A stretch of 64,000 bases of DNA from NCBI GenBank assembly GCA_038049695.1, contig CP142453.1, positions 2,683,501-2,747,500 of the forward strand. The letters run 5' to 3'. Made by a program: the position numbers and the translations under genes. The notes under the pieces are model-generated. The model was not told the DNA's origin. It made no database searches and saw only the letters and a program-made list of their open reading frames with translations. Source of the DNA: Cinnamomum chago (taxonomy: Eukaryota > Streptophyta > Magnoliopsida > Laurales > Lauraceae). Shown piece by piece: positions 11,919 to 24,644 of the stretch. Each line of letters begins with the position of its first letter. Positions within the stretch are counted from its first letter, which is position 1.

Positions 11919-12615
11919 TGTTGGGAAATGCTTGGAAACAACGAACAACTTTCCCCCTTGAGTGAACCTGTGAGGAACAATAGAACACAAGAATGGAAGA
12001 AAATGCAAACCACTAATAAAGTATCACCAATCAACCACAATCAACCCAAGACAGTTTTTTACGTGGAAAACTCCCTCAAAGAGAAGGATAAAAACCACGG
12101 GACCTTTCTCGGAGTCCACCCAAACCTTCACTATAATACTTAGGTACAAACCTAACACCAACAAGGTACAAAACCTCCCCAATTCCAACAACAATGGAAT
12201 CCACAAAATATAAGTGAAGATAAAGGAAATAACAAAGAACAACAAGAGAGAAATGGTGAAGATCTCACCCAAAAACGTCCTCTGAAATGGATACAGAAAC
12301 CTGATGTAGAGAGCTCCAAATCACAAGTTAACCGTTCAGAATGTAGAACAATGAGTCACGAACCTGCTGACAAAAATTCAGCCCAATCGGACCACGGATC
12401 GACCTCCGATCGTCGGTTTGAAAAAAACTGCTGCAGGGAGCCTCCTTTGGACGAATTTCTGCACAGTCTCTCTTACTTCTGTTCTATTGCTTTCGACCAA
12501 AATAGGGCTTCAAAAAGGGAGATGTGCTGTAGGTCTAGAAAGACCATATTGCCCTTTTAGTAACACATAAACTCCAAAATAATAAGCCCTTATTGGGCTG
12601 GACCTAGGCCCAACA
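11919..12615 (-). repeat. Copia 3' LTR
   Basis: 697 bp, starts TGTTGGGAAATGC and ends CCTAGGCCCAACA. It is nearly identical to 16736-17433. AGACT lies just outside at 11914-11918. Confidence 0.95.
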
Positions 12616-12628
12616 AATCTCCCCCTCC
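12616..12628 (-). other. Copia polypurine tract
   Basis: On the minus strand GGAGGGGGAGATT lies directly before the 3' LTR, the usual position of the plus-strand primer. Confidence 0.75.
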
Positions 12629-15600
12629 AGCCCAATGAGGGAGATTTCAACACTAACTCCTCAAGTGGAATCCATGCCAGCCTGATGCCGACAAAACTCA
12701 AACTTCTCTCTCGGAAGTGCCTTTGTCATCATATCTGAACCATTTTCTTCAGTGTGTATTTTATCGAGCTCCAACTCTTTCGCCTCTAATGTGTCTCGTA
12801 TCCAATGATACCTCACATCGATGTGTTTCGATCTTGCATGAAAAGTGGAGTTCTTCGCAAGGTGTATAGCACTTTCGCTATTACAAAATAACACATACTT
12901 TTCTTGAGTGAGACCAAGTTCCTTCGTAAATCCTTTCATCCAAAGCAACTCCTTGCATGCTTCGGTTGCTGCAATGAATTCAGCCTCTGTTGTAGATAAG
13001 GCAACACATTTCTGCAATCTTGATTGCCAAGCCACAGCTCCTCCTGCAAAATTAATCATATAACCTGAAGTAGATTTTCTTGTATCAACATCCCCTGCCA
13101 TATCTGAATCAGTATACCCGACAACAATTGGCTTCTCACTTCCAAATGAAAGTTTCACACTAGAAGTGCCTCGGAGATATCTTAAGATCCACTTCACTGC
13201 ATCCCAATGCTCTCTACCTGGATTTGAAGTAAACCGACTAACTACTCCAACAGCATGAGTTATGTCTGGCCTTGTGCAAACCATTGCATACATCAAACTA
13301 CCCACGGCTGATGCATAAGGAACTCTTTTCATGTCTTCCTTCTCTTTCTTACTTGATGGGCGTTGTTTCTTGCTAAGCTTAAAGTGTGTAGCAAGAGGGG
13401 TGCTCACCACTTTAGCTTTATCCATATTGAACCTTTGAAGCACTTTCTCTATGTACTTCTCTTGAGACAACCATAACCTCTTGGCCTTTCTGTCATGGCT
13501 GATCTTCATACCAAGGATTTGCTTAGCTGGCCCCAAGTCTTTCATTGAAAATGACTTGCTCAAATCTTGCTTCAACTTTTCAATCCTCGAAGCATTCTGA
13601 CCAATTATAAGCATGTCATCCACATAAAGCAGTAAAATGATAAAGTCATCTTCAAAGAACTTCTTCATAAAAACACAATGATCGTAAGTGGTCTTCTTAT
13701 AGGCTTGCTCCCCCATAAAAGACTCAAACTTTCTATACCATTGTCTCGGTGCTTGCTTTAAACCATATAGGCTTTTCTTTAGCTTACAAACATAGTTCTC
13801 TTTACCTTCCACTTTGAAACCCTCTGGCTGCTCCATGTATATATCTTCCTCCAAATCACCATGAAGGAAAGCAGTCTTCACATCCATTTGCTCAACCTCA
13901 AGATCAAGACTAGCTGCCAATCCTAAAACTACTCGGATTGAAGACATTTTCACAACGGGTGAGAAGATCTCATCATAGTCAATTCCCTTTTTCTGACTGA
14001 AACCCTTAACAACCAATCTAGCTTTGTATCGAGGAAGTGAAGTATTCTCATCATGCTTCAATCTATAAACCCATCGATTCTTCAAAGCTCTCTTACCCTT
14101 AGGCAATGTCACTAACTCAAAGGTGTGATTGTCATGCAATGACTTTAGCTCATCTTCCATTGCATCAACCCATTGATTCTTGTTCACATCCTCCATTACT
14201 TCTTCAAACCTTTCAAGCTCACCTGCATCAGTCAGTAGCACATACTCATTAGGAGAGTATCTAGTGGATGGATAGCGGTCTCTGATAGACCTTCTTAAAG
14301 TGGCAGCTGGTGGAACGGTAGGTGCATGTTACTGAACATCAACAGCATCACCATCCTGAGCATCACTATCATCTATACCCTGCTGGTCATTCTGAGTTTG
14401 ATCCTGAATCTGATCATGAACATCATACTGAGTACCATCATCAATCTGACCATGCAACTGTCTCTGCAACTCGGTGGATGGGACCGAGTCAATCTCAATC
14501 TGTATATCAAAATTTTGGGAAATTGTCTTCTCTGCCTTCTCAATATCCATTATGGTCTGATTTTCAACAAATACTACATCTCGACTTCTCACAATTTTCT
14601 TTACAATTGGATCATAAAGTCTGTAGCCTAACTCATCAGAACCATAGCCAAGAAAGATGCATTCTCGTGTCTTGGCATCCAACTTGGACCTGTCATCCTT
14701 TGGAACATGAACAAAAGCTTTGCAACCAAATACTCTCAAATGGTCATAGGAGATATCCTTGCCAAACCAAACTCTGTCCGGCACATCACCATCCAAAGCA
14801 ACAATGGGAGATAAATTAATAACATGTGCCACTGTATTCAAAGCCTCACCCCAAAAAGATTTTGGCAATTTGGCATCTGAAATCAGGCACCTTACTCTCT
14901 CAACCAATGTTCTGTTCATTCTTTCTGCCACACCATTCAACTGAGGTGTTTTAGGAGGTGTCTTTTGATGTCGAATACCCTGTTGTCTGCAGTACTCATC
15001 AAATGGTCCAATGTACTCACCACCGTTATCTGATCGGATGCATTTCAACTTCTTTCTTGTCTGTCTCTCTACTGAAGCTTGAAACTGCTTGAATACGTCT
15101 AACACTTGGTCCTTCGTCTTCAAGACATAAACCCAAAGTTTTCTTGAATGGTCATCAATGAAGGTCACAAAATAAGCTGCACCACCAAGTGTTAGAGGTT
15201 TTATTGGACCGCAAACATCTGAATGTACCAATTCCAATAAATCTGATTTTTTAGAAGGAGGGCGACTTTTGAATGAAACTCTTCTCTGTTTTCCTGCCAA
15301 ACAATGCACACACTTCTCAAGCTTTGCACTCTTCACTCCGGAGAGTAAATTCTTCTTAGCTAATATGCCCATACCTTTCTCACTCATGTGACTAAGTCGC
15401 TTGTGCCATAACTCAGCTGCATTCTCATCTTCCACGGCATTACAAATACCCTTGAAAAACTTGGCATGCATCAAATACAAAGAAGATTCCTTCTTTCCTC
15501 TAGCCACAACTAATGAGCCTTTGGTGAGTTTCCACTGCCCATTATTAAAGGTATTGCAAAACCCTTCATCATCGAGCTTCCCAGTCGAAATCAAATTCAG

Positions 15601-16720
15601 ACGAATATCCGGTACATGTCTGACATCTTTGAGAACAAGCCTTGTTCCATTACTAACTTCCAAACACACATCTCCTACACCTACAACTTCGGCCAAGCCA
15701 TCATTGCCCATCTTCAAAGTGCCAAAGTTTCCCGGCGTGTAGGAAGTAAAGAACTCCTTCTTTGAGGTGATATGAAGGGAAGCTCCACTATCAATAACCC
15801 AACTTGTCTCATTACAAGCAAAATTCACATTATTGTCATAACAAACAATGACAAGTTCTTCAGTGACAGCGGCAACCCGGTCATTTTGATTATGATCCTT
15901 CTTTTCATTGTTGTCACTACCATTTTTCTTCTCTCTTTTCAGCTTGAAGCATTTTTTCTTAATATGACCCATTTTACCACAATGGTGGCACTCAACATTC
16001 TTTTGCCATGACCTTGACTTGCTTCGGTTCTTGTTTTTACCTTTCGGGCCTCTACTTTGACTTCTCCCCCTACTCTCGGTAATTAAAGCTTCAGAATGGG
16101 GTGAAGAACCTTGAGATTTTCTTCTCATCTCCTCATTCAAAACACCACTCTTAGCAAATTCCATGGTGACAATACCATCAGGAGCAGAGTTACTTAATGA
16201 CATACGAAATGTCTCCCAAGAATCCGGTAAAGTACCAAGCAACCAAAGTCCTTGTAACTCATCTTCAAATTTAACATTCATGGCTGAAAGTTGATCTATC
16301 ACTCCTTGAAACTCATTCAAATGATCAGACATAGATTGACCATCTTTATACTTCAAGCTCATAAATTGTTTTATCAGATACATTTTGTTATTGCCGGTTT
16401 TCCTTGCATACAACGACACAAGCTTGTTCCATAGAGTCCTAGCATGTGATTCTTTACTAATGTGATTCAAAACATTATCATCCACAAATTGTCGAATGAA
16501 CCCACACACCACTTTGTGCTCAAGAGCCCAATCGGCATCGGACATGTTGGCGGGCTTCTCATCACCAAACACCGGTAGATGCCAACGCTTCACATACAAA
16601 AGGTCTTCCATCTTACCCTTCCAAACATGATAATTCCTTCCATTTAAACTAACCATTATGTTCAAACTTTGTTCCATTGTTCACACAAGAATTTTATCCA
16701 ACACCTTAAAGGCGAACTTT

Positions 16721-16732
16721 GCTCTGATACCA
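16721..16732 (-). other. Copia primer-binding site
   Basis: Minus strand TGGTATCAGAGC, the classic plant copia site complementary to initiator methionine tRNA, three bases inside the 5' LTR. Confidence 0.9.
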
Positions 16733-16735
16733 CTA

Positions 16736-17433
16736 TGTTGGGAAATGCTTGGAAACAACGAACAACTTTCCCCCTTGAGTCAAACCTGTGAGGAACAATA
16801 GAACACAAGAATGGAAGAAAATGCAAACCACTAATAAAGTATCACCAATCAACCACAATCAACCCAAGACAGTTTTTTACGTGGAAAACTCCCTCAAAGA
16901 GAAGGATAAAAACCACGGGACCTTTCTCGGAGTCCACCCAAACCTTCACTATAATACTTAGGTACAAACCTAACACCAACAAGGTACAAAACCTCCCCAA
17001 TTCCAACAACAATGGAATCCACAAAATATAAGTGAAGATAAAGGAAATAACAAAGAACAACAAGAGAGAAATGGTGAAGATCTCACCCAAAAACGTCCTC
17101 TGAAATGGACACAGAAACCTGATGTAGAGAGCTCCAAATCACAAGTTAACCGTTCAGAATGTAGAACAATGAGTCACGAACCTGCTGACAAAAATTCAGC
17201 CCAATCGGACCACGGATCGACCTCCGATCGTCGGTTTGAAAAAAACTGCTGCAGGGAGCCTCCTTTGGACGAATTTCTGCACAGTCTCTCTTACTTCTGT
17301 TCTATTGCTTTCGACCAAAATAGGGCTTCAAAAAGGGAGATGTGCTGTAGGTCTAGAAAGACCATATTGCCCTTTTAGTAACACATAAACTCCAAAATAA
17401 TAAGCCCTTATTGGGCTGGACCTAGGCCCAACA
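16736..17433 (-). repeat. Copia 5' LTR
   Basis: 698 bp copy of 11919-12615 with two substitutions and one extra base. AGACT follows at 17434-17438. Confidence 0.95.
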
Positions 17434-20026
17434 AGACTCGTGCAATCAAATCTGGTCTATTTTGTGCTTCTTTATATGATTGTAACTCTTCCTTAATCTC
17501 AAACCAAGAAGGATTGCATATCATTGTCAAAAATATATCAGGCTTTCCAAAATGTTGGACCAATGCCATTGCATCTATATAACGGCGTCTCATGTCTCTT
17601 GGCCCTCCTATAAATGATGCTGGTAGGACAATTCTATGTCCTACTTTGGAAGCACGAGTCTCTCCACCTGCAATGCTATCAACAAGGCCCTGATATAAAT
17701 CAGCTCAGATGTCATCTTGTCGATAACGAAAGTAGTCTAATCGAGAGCTTTCTAACTTGATATACATATCAACAACATACTGCTGTAACAAACGGCCTGA
17801 GTGTAATAATAATGAAGTTGTATTTTGCCGTATTTGCAATTTATAGCAATAATACTCACAACATGAGACCACCTTTCTCTTGTTAACTTTCTTTTGCATT
17901 ACAGCGAAAAAAATTAAAACATATTAATAATATATTTTTAATACTCATTTTATAATTTGAATAAGTAATATATGATTAATACCTTTTTTTTCTTTTTCAA
18001 GAAGCTTATCTATTGAAGGGATTTGAGAAGGATCAACAGATGTTTGCCCCTGACAATACATTGTCGGATTTCTTTGATTCAGTCTTTGTATGCCTTGATG
18101 TCATCCAGTATCACCATAGGGAAATAGTAATGGCTATTGCAATGGATCATAACATCCAAAATAGTATTGCACTCTGTGACTATGGCCTGAATGACTTTGG
18201 ACAATTATATCCCGTTCGGTAGGTGCACCAAAGTCATCATTCTCTATCCATATTGTTGCGACTTGTGATTCTGATGGAGCATTATACACTCTTTGATCTA
18301 ACCCGACATTGCTCTTGATTACAATTTGAAGGCTTTCCAAACCAGGTGCATCTTGAATGGTTCGAAAAAATGAGCAATATGGGTTAATTGATAAGATGCT
18401 AATAAGCTTTTAAATGATGACTAAATTCATTTTTGACGACCTTTGCATCCGGTTCTCCAATTCATTGTCCATATCATAAAAATAGAGTTGCAAGTAAGAA
18501 GGATGTCCATCTGTGGGTACCAAGTCGTCGATATAGTGGTATACTTGACCTTGTACCTTGAATGTATATATACCTTTATCTCTTTTGCAAAGCTTTTTAT
18601 CATATTTGACACCAAAAGATGTAAATGCAAAAGTATTGTTGTATGTACGGACATATTTTCTAAATTCAACACATTCTTTAGAGTTAGACTTGAATAACAT
18701 GTGGAGTTCTTGAGGGGCGTCATTTGAAATCAATGATATTTGTCCACCAGAGCAACAGAATCCTACAGGTTCGTGATAAAATCGCTTTGCGTGACAGTGT
18801 TGGCATCTTGGAGAAGATGGAAAAATAGATGGCTCTTGGCGTATATTTTGAAGGAACACGTTCATGGATGTAGAGCTATAACAAATTTGTCCTATTATAA
18901 AGATATCAAATATCAATTGTTGTTTAACAATGAGAGAAGGTAAAATGGAAGGAGTACCAACATCAAATTATAAAGAGGACCGATAAATCACTGAAATGAC
19001 CAATCACCTCTAGAATCTTGGTTTTGTCTCTTTGATGAAGCGGAACGACGAACTGGCTTTGATGTTGATCCTATTAGAATATTTTCTATAATGTTAGTAG
19101 ATATCTTTGTTTAATGTATTCAGTGATTAAAATTGTTATTCTTACCAACTTCATAAGTACTATAGAATTCAATTTGCTCCTTTCCCTTGTTTGAAATTCT
19201 TGATGGAATGTCTTCAACTTCATTCACTATAACGACAGTGAGTATAGTAAAAACAAAGGAAAATGTTTGGGTCATTCATCAGAATTTTAGTAATTGAGAT
19301 ATTTATTGTGAATAAAAAAAATAGTGATTAATTAGTAAATACCTTTCTCTTGGTAAGGATAGAAGTTGTGCATATTGTCTTTCTATTTAGCACATTCAAT
19401 AGTTTTCGCTTTCTGGATGCATGTCTTTCGTCTCTTTGCATTGATTCTTTCGATTTGGATCTTACTCTCACTATAAAAGCAACAACATTTATTATCAAAG
19501 AATATATTTGTAATAATTTTTGAAAAATGATGAAATTTAGATTTGCATGGTAAACAATTTTTAGTAACTATTAGTCACTTAAAAGTTACCTTTTTTTTGT
19601 CGCAGTCTTTCTTTCTTCTCTTTACTCAATCTAGCATGAGATTTTTGAAGTTGTGTTTCTCTACTTTTTCTTTTTTGTTTTGTTTTTGTTTTTTTTTGTT
19701 TTTTGTTTTTTTTGTTTTTTTTTTTTTTGCATCTTTAGTTGGGTTGTGACTCGACATAGATCCTACATCAAGTTTGCCAAATAATGTTAGCATACTATTT
19801 ATTTTGATCAAGTCCTAAAAATTAGCAAAATTTCTTTTCATTTTGTTATAATTATACCTCCAAAAGTAATCTTGGTTGATGATGAGACCTCTGCATCAAG
19901 AACGTTTGCTAATTTCTTCCTTATGTATGCCTCTTTTTTCTTTTTCCGGAGTTCTTCCTTCTTTTCATCACTCAAATTTTTATAATAGCTTTTGAAATAT
20001 TCTCTTCTATCTTTCTTTTGGCCCAT
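17434..20026 (-). pseudogene. Helitron RepHel, N-terminal part
   Basis: Starts at the Met at 20026 with a charged stretch (MGQKKDRREYFKSYY), as Helitron transposases often do. Further on come a zinc-finger-like CQHCHAKRFYHEP...CCSGGQ (about 18820-18750), a block with DQRVYNAPSESQVA and HSHRVQYYFGCYDPLQ (about 18300-18134), and the Helitron_like_N region with HFGKPDIFLTMICNPSW (about 17560-17500). Reading is interrupted by intron-like gaps and at least one TGA (near 17705), so it is a decayed copy. The Rep domain continues at 11918 beyond the copia insertion. The part from 18372 to about 19530 has an inverted copy at 29930-31077. Confidence 0.8.
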
Positions 20027-20876
20027 TTTTATATCTATTAAAAAGGGGTTAATAACAAAGGAATCTTTTGGTGATAACAGCATGTCCATATCTTATAAGC
20101 ATGAAGAGAAAGAATAAATATTAAACATTCTTCAAAGTACAAATTAGAAATTCTAGATGCAATATGAAGCTAGAGAATAATGAAGAAGAGAGAATAACAA
20201 TTTATAACAGTTAATTACCACATGCCTAGTTAGTTATACCTATTCACAAAATAGCATACATATGTGAGTATATATATATGAATAAAAAAAAGTCTAAATA
20301 TTCGCCAGTAGAAGATGCTTGATTAATCACATTTATTTATAATTACAATATCTAAGAAATGTGATGATTGCAATGACAATAAATTCTTTTCATGTTGCCT
20401 TTTAGTATAAGGGTATAGATTGTATGTGTTGCGAGTAATGGTAAAGAAAGTGAAAGGTTGAAAAGCAGTAGCTCATTGTCTCATGCAAGAAAAGTATAGG
20501 AGAAAATCAGAATGACTTTAGAAAATAATGAATTAGATTAAACTATGTCAGAATAAGCATGATTTTTTCAAAGAATATCAATATTATGTGCTATATTGTA
20601 TTATAAAATAAAATTTTAAATTGTAACATATATAGTAACTAAATATAAACAAAAAGGGGGGAAAAGGCAAACAAGTAAGGGAAAATGGTCATAAGTTTAA
20701 CATACTACTTATAGGCAGACTTGTAAACAGTGTCTGTTTTGAATCAAAATTCCATAGTATTAGCACCTCCTCCCAATTTGTTCTCTACATTAAGGCAAAT
20801 GGTATGTTTTCATTGATCCATTATTGGGCATTAATGTAATTAAGGGAATCAACGACACGGCCTATAATGAAGCTTG
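20027..20876. other. AT-rich DNA between Helitron and LINE, no gene seen
   Basis: No coding signal. It should contain the 5' end of the Helitron (TC on the minus strand), but no diagnostic end was recognised. It ends at the LINE target duplication. Confidence 0.5.
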
Positions 20877-20894
20877 AGCCTAGGCTCATATGTT
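20877..20894 (+). repeat. LINE target site duplication (left)
   Basis: AGCCTAGGCTCATATGTT, identical to 26803-26820. On the left it merges with the T-run of the LINE tail. Confidence 0.95.
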
Positions 20895-21029
20895 TTTTTT
20901 TTGTATAAGGGTAATTGTATTGAAAAAGGGAAAAGGAGAAATAAATACACAGGGCCTCCAAAAGGAGGAAAGAACAAAAGAAAGAAGAAAGAGATCAATT
21001 ACAAAAAAAGCCAGTGCAACAGCAGAGGC

Positions 21030-24000
21030 CTAAGAGGCTGAGTGAGCCTCTAAATTCAAAAAATCTAGAAGGGAGTTGAGCTGAAGACTAACAAAAGGCT
21101 TGGAAATCTTCCTTAGAGAGTAGCAGAGATCTTCCTGCAGCTGAGCTAAGATTAGATGAAGGGGGGTACTATGGCCTTCAAAGGTGGCTAAGTTCCTGGA
21201 CTTCCAGAGAGAATTCAGAGCTGAAAGAAAAGTGGAGGCCATAATAATCTTGCCATATTTGTCATTTCCTCTGGTGATAGAGGTCCAGATAGAGGAAGCA
21301 GTATAGTAGGGAGGATGTGGAGCCTTTAAGGATTGAAGCAACCAATGCCATACTGATTGGGCTATGTTGCAGGAGAAGAAAAGATGGTTGACAGATTCTG
21401 ATTCCTTGAAGCAGAGGTTGCATCTCGAAGCTAGGGAGAAGCCCAGGTGCTGCAGACGATCTTCAGTAGGGGTGCGTTTAAGCATCAAGCGCCATCCGAA
21501 GCAGGAGACTTTTGGCTGGGAGATGCCATTCCAAATCACCGGAGGCCAAAGAAGAACATTGCATTTCACTCTAAGAGCGTCCCAAGCCTTTTGTTGAGAC
21601 AGATTTCCATCAGAAGCCTCCTTCCAGTGGAGCTGATTACTAACCGAGGGACTGGGAGAGAGAAGAGAAGTAGCAGCAGATAGCAGGTTCCGAATTGGAG
21701 CTGGTAAGCTGAGAGGGAAGTGCCAAGCGTCTGAGTGGAAGAAAGAGGCAAGCCGCTGGTCAAGAGGGAAGTTCAGAGTGGGGAAGATTGCCGAGAGGGG
21801 TTTGTCCCCATGCCAAGTGTCGTGCCAGGTATTGATGCTCTCTCCATTGCCAAACGTCCAAGCACTTCCCTGTTGGATGAAGTGAGAGAGACGTCGAATA
21901 CGCTTCCAGATACATGACCCATAGATGGTATTAGCCGGATTCCAGATGGTGGTGCTCTTGAAGTACCTACTCTTGAACCAGGAAGACCAGATTGAGCTCG
22001 TTGTGGATGCTTGCCAGCCCAACTTGATGAGAGAAGCTTCATTTACTTCTGAGATCTTTCTAATGCCTAGCCCTCCGTCTTGCTTAGGGAGAGTTACTTG
22101 AGACCAGCTGACATGGTATATTCTTGAGGAGGGGGAATTGCCTGACCATAGAAAGTGACGCATCAGACGCTCAATGCCTTTGCAAATGGAAGCTGGAAGG
22201 GGAAGGATGGAAGCTAGGTGCATAGGAATGCTGGATAGGACATGCTTGATTAGGATAAGACGACCAGCAAATGAGAGGAATTTAGCTTTCCAAGCAGTCA
22301 ATCTGCCATTGATGGAGTCCAGCAGAGGGAGGAAATGAGTGCGTTTAGGAGCTCCGAAAGCCATTGGAAATCCCAGGTACTTGAGCTGGGCTTAGCTGGC
22401 TTGCAGGCCAAGAATGGGACTTATTCTAGCTTTCCTTCTAGTGCCACATTTACCCAAGAATAATTGGCTTTTGAGGAGGTTTATATGCTGACCAGAGGCT
22501 GATTGATAAAGATCCAAAAGGTCCTGCAGGGCAAGCACTCTAGAAGTAGCTCCTTTCATGAAAATGATTATGTCATCTGCATAGAGAAGGTGGCAGGGAG
22601 TGTGGGGGACAGTGGAGAGGGGGTGGATGTAGCCTTGGGAGTGGAGGTTGTGAAGTTGAAGGCTTAGAATTTCCTCAGCTAAAATGAACAAGTAAGGGGA
22701 GAGGGGATCACCTTGTCTTAGGTCACAAGAGGAGCTGAAAAATCCATGTGGGGATCTGTTAATCAAGATAGAACATTTAGAAGAACAAACACACTCTTTG
22801 ATGATGGAAATCCAATCTTCAGAGAAGTTAAAGAACCTGAGGGCTGAGAAAAGAAAAGTCCAATTGAGCTTGTCGAAAGCTTTGGAGATGTCTAACTTGA
22901 GACAAATTGAGCCTTTACTGAGCTTGGAGTTGAGCTTTTGAAAGAGCTCAAAAGCCAGGGCAGAGTGGTGATGTATGGATCTTCCTGCAATGAAGGCTGC
23001 CTGGTAAGAGGAGACCAACTTTGGGAGGAGAGAGGTGAGTCTAGAGGAAAGGATTTTGGAAACAATTTTGTAGGAGAAGTTCAGCAAGCTTATAGGCCTG
23101 AAGTCTGCAAAGGTTTTAGGAGAATTGGACTTAGGAATGAGAGCAAGGAAGAAAGCATTAGAGGCTCTTAGGAGTTTCCTGGTTTGGAAAAAATGCTTAA
23201 CTGTTGTGATGACAGATTGGACGATGATTGGCCAAGCTGAGGTGTAGAAGACACCATTGAATCCATCTGGGCCTGGGGAGCTATTCTTCTTGAGAGAAAA
23301 AACTGCATTTGTAATCTCTGTATCAGAAGGGATAGAGATGAGGGCTGAGTTTTCAGAGTCTGAAACTTTGGGGCTTGTGGTTTGGAAGAGAATGTGGTTA
23401 GGCTGGCTGTCATGAGGCTTGAAAAGGTTAGAGAAAAATTCCACAGCTTGGTCTTGGATAATCAGAGGGTCATCTGTGAATTGGCCATCAACTGAGATCT
23501 GTTTAATGCTGTTGAATGATCCTCTGGCTTTGGCTGATTGATGGAAGAAACGGGTGTTCTGGTCTCCCTCCTTTAGCCAAGAGATCCTGGACCTCTGCTG
23601 CCAATGGACCTCCTGAGCTTTGAGGGCATCATGAAGACTGAACTTAGCTGACAAAAGAGTTGTCCTAAGGCTATCTGAGGGGGAGGCATCATACTGCTGT
23701 TGGCAATCCAGGACAGAAGCTTCAGCTGCTTTGATGTTGTTGTGAAGATGACCAAAGGTGGCCTTGCACCATGATCTAAGGTTAAGCTTGAGGATCTTGA
23801 GTTTCTTGGCCAGGATGTATTGAGGGTTCCCCTCTATGGGAGACCTCCAGCTAGTTTCAACTACCTCTAGGAAGGAGGGATGAAGGAGCCATTTATTTTC
23901 AAATTTGAATGGGGCTTTGGGGGCAGGGTGGTTAGCAGAATGGTTCAACAGGATGGGGCTGTGGTCTGAGGACAATCTAGGAAGGTGGTGGACAGTGGGG

Positions 24001-24644
24001 TCGTTGAAAGATGCCAGCCACTGAGAGTTTACAAGAACTCTGTCTAGTCTAGCAGCAACATAGGATAAGCCTTGCCTATTGTTGGACCAGGTGAATTTGC
24101 TGCCTTGGAAGGGAATATCAGAAAGGCCAGCTAGCATCACCATGGTTTGGAAGTCTTGAATAAAGGAGGGAGTGGTCTGGCGAATGCTGAATCTTTCATG
24201 ATGAGCCAAGGTGGCATTAAAGTCCCCTAGGACACACCAGGGGTGGGTGGTTGGGGAGGTATCTATTAGGACTTTCCAGAGATCTTTCCTAATGGATGGG
24301 TTGGTGGAGGCATAGACTCCTGTGATGAGGGAGGAGAAACCAAAGATTGGGTTATCCAGAGAGATTGTGAGGTGTTGAGGGGATGCATTGATGACTGAAG
24401 CTTTGAGATGGTGTGAAGATTTGGAGAAACACCAGAGTTTTGGGGAGACTGGAGAGGCTGGGTTGGAGTGGAAGGTATCAAATCCATAGGTAGAAAGGCC
24501 AAGGGATTGAGAGGAGGAGAAGATGGTCATTGGTTCTGAGATGAAAATTAAGTCAGGGAGGTGGTTTCGAACCAGATTGGCCAGGGCTCTAATAGTAGGG
24601 GGGTTGGCAATTCCCCTACAGTTCCAGTAGAGGATCTTCAGCAT
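21030..24644 (-). pseudogene. LINE ORF2: endonuclease, reverse transcriptase, zf-RVT
   Basis: 1205 codons including the stop, one frame throughout, interrupted only by a TAA at 22394-22392. The N-terminal apurinic-type endonuclease shows KILYWNCRG, FISEP, VLGDFNATL and SDHSPIL. Reverse transcriptase shows FRPISLLNFSYKI, KLDISKAFDKLNW, GDPLSPYLF and the catalytic YADD. After the stop come the thumb (MAFGAPKRTHF onward) and a zf-RVT domain with CNLCFKESE...HLFFSC. The protein nicks the target and primes reverse transcription from it. The ATG at 24644 overlaps the ORF1 stop in ATGCTGA, which suggests ORF2 is reached by re-initiation after ORF1. The upstream product would end shortly after the YADD region. 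Confidence 0.92.

Larger units (their letters stand above)
11919..17433 (-). mobile_element. Ty1/copia retrotransposon (Tnt1/Tork-like), young
   Basis: Two LTRs (11919-12615 and 16736-17433) flanked by the 5-bp duplication AGACT. In minus-strand order: primer-binding site, gag with a UBN2-type domain and a CCHC knuckle (about 16680-15940), aspartic protease near 15790, integrase about 15400-14620, reverse transcriptase about 14200-13450, RNase H about 13150-12720, then a polypurine tract. Gene order and gag type fit the Tnt1 group. The coding region is nearly whole, with about one break. The LTRs differ by two substitutions and one single-base gap, so insertion is recent: of the order of 0.1 million years at a grass rate, more in a slow woody lineage. 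It interrupts the Helitron RepHel gene. Confidence 0.95.
4542..20026 (-). mobile_element. Eroded autonomous-type Helitron with two nested retroelements
   Basis: Minus-strand order is RepHel N-terminal region, HUH Rep nuclease, PIF1-type helicase, then an RPA70-like gene, the usual content of plant autonomous Helitrons. The span given is from the first RepHel Met to the RPA stop; the true TC and CTRRT ends were not resolved. Removing the solo LTR (8078-10279) and copia (11919-17433) with one target copy each leaves about 7.8 kb of Helitron DNA. RepHel carries several in-frame stops, so the copy is probably dead, although the RPA-like gene still splices in frame. Confidence 0.85.

Noticed and set aside
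12024-12272. 82-residue ORF repeated exactly at 16842-17090
   Set aside because: Lies within the LTR pair of the copia element; the repetition is the LTR, not a gene family.
14322-14819. Plus-strand His-rich ORF
   Set aside because: Shadow of the copia coding region on the minus strand; its composition follows from the antisense of a Gln/Asp-rich linker.
19650-19735. Lys-rich ORF near the Helitron N-terminus
   Set aside because: Comes from a long T-rich run; it may be intron or low-complexity sequence, so it was not given as a separate gene.
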